From the NCBI GenBank assembly GCA_946487985.1, contig CAMLUY010000010.1, forward strand, positions 1 through 14,347: a DNA stretch of 14,347 bases. Reading direction: 5' to 3'. Shown piece by piece: positions 14,316 through 14,347 of the stretch. The stretch is from an uncultured Clostridia bacterium. Lineage in GTDB: Bacteria; Bacillota; Clostridia; Christensenellales; UBA1242. The notes below the pieces were generated by a model, which saw only the letters and a program-made list of their open reading frames with translations, was not told the DNA's origin and made no database searches. Numbering within the stretch: position 1 is the stretch's first letter; every line of letters begins with the position of its first letter. The translations under genes and the position numbers were made by a program.

Positions 14316-14332
14316 CGGTCAGTTCATGACCG
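14316..14332. promoter_or_regulatory. inverted repeat upstream of the surface protein gene (candidate operator)
   Basis: CGGTCA, five bases, TGACCG. It lies about 56 nt upstream of the ATG at 14260 and has no T run on either side, so it is not a terminator. No convincing -35/-10 pair was found in 14261-14347. The promoter may be weak, activator-dependent, or partly outside the window. Confidence 0.35.
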
Positions 14333-14347
14333 GTTTGCAGTCCTTTG

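Overview
The window is a block of bacterial chromosome with the gene content and gene order of a low-GC Gram-positive organism, most likely from the Clostridia. The evidence is the ylxM-ffh-rpsP-khpA-rimM-trmD-rbgA order, strong GGAGG-type ribosome binding sites, sigma-A-like promoters, BspA-type LRR and GLUG-type surface proteins, and use of UGA as a stop (genetic code 11). It is AT-rich by eye. Genus cannot be judged from this sequence.

Layout, left to right. (1) 1-4663, minus strand: a compact translation and protein-targeting operon read right to left, ylxM, ffh, rpsP, khpA, rimM, trmD, rbgA, yraN, possibly followed by a gene that runs off the left edge. Its promoter (4635-4663) is followed by a 20-base palindrome at the predicted transcription start. 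rplS and rnhB, usual members of this cluster in Firmicutes, are absent. (2) 4696-5996, minus: a membrane-anchored LRR protein gene with a consensus promoter and a terminator. Its reading frame appears broken by one base near the 3' end. (3) 6059-9070, minus: lepA then hemW. The lepA promoter is so close to the ATG that the mRNA should be leaderless. (4) 9071-10006, plus: a glycerophosphodiesterase-fold protein in which the catalytic and metal-binding residues are substituted. (5) 10098-10712, minus: rsmD with its own promoter and a terminator shared with the convergent GDPD-like gene. (6) 10825-11917, plus: a lipoprotein substrate-binding protein of the NMT1/SsuA-like class with no permease or ATPase beside it, ending in a bidirectional terminator. 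(7) 11942-14347, minus: a 772-residue secreted surface protein with GLUG-like repeats and a C-terminal membrane anchor.

The housekeeping genes work together in ribosome assembly and modification (bS16, RimM, RbgA, RsmD), tRNA m1G37 methylation (TrmD), elongation (LepA) and SRP-dependent membrane targeting (Ffh, YlxM). The LRR and GLUG proteins are cell-surface accessory genes.

No mobile element, CRISPR array, tRNA or rRNA was seen. No complete novel system is evident. The best leads are the catalytically stripped GDPD-like protein, the frameshifted LRR gene, the apparently leaderless lepA, and the palindromic, Shine-Dalgarno-free leader of ylxM-ffh.
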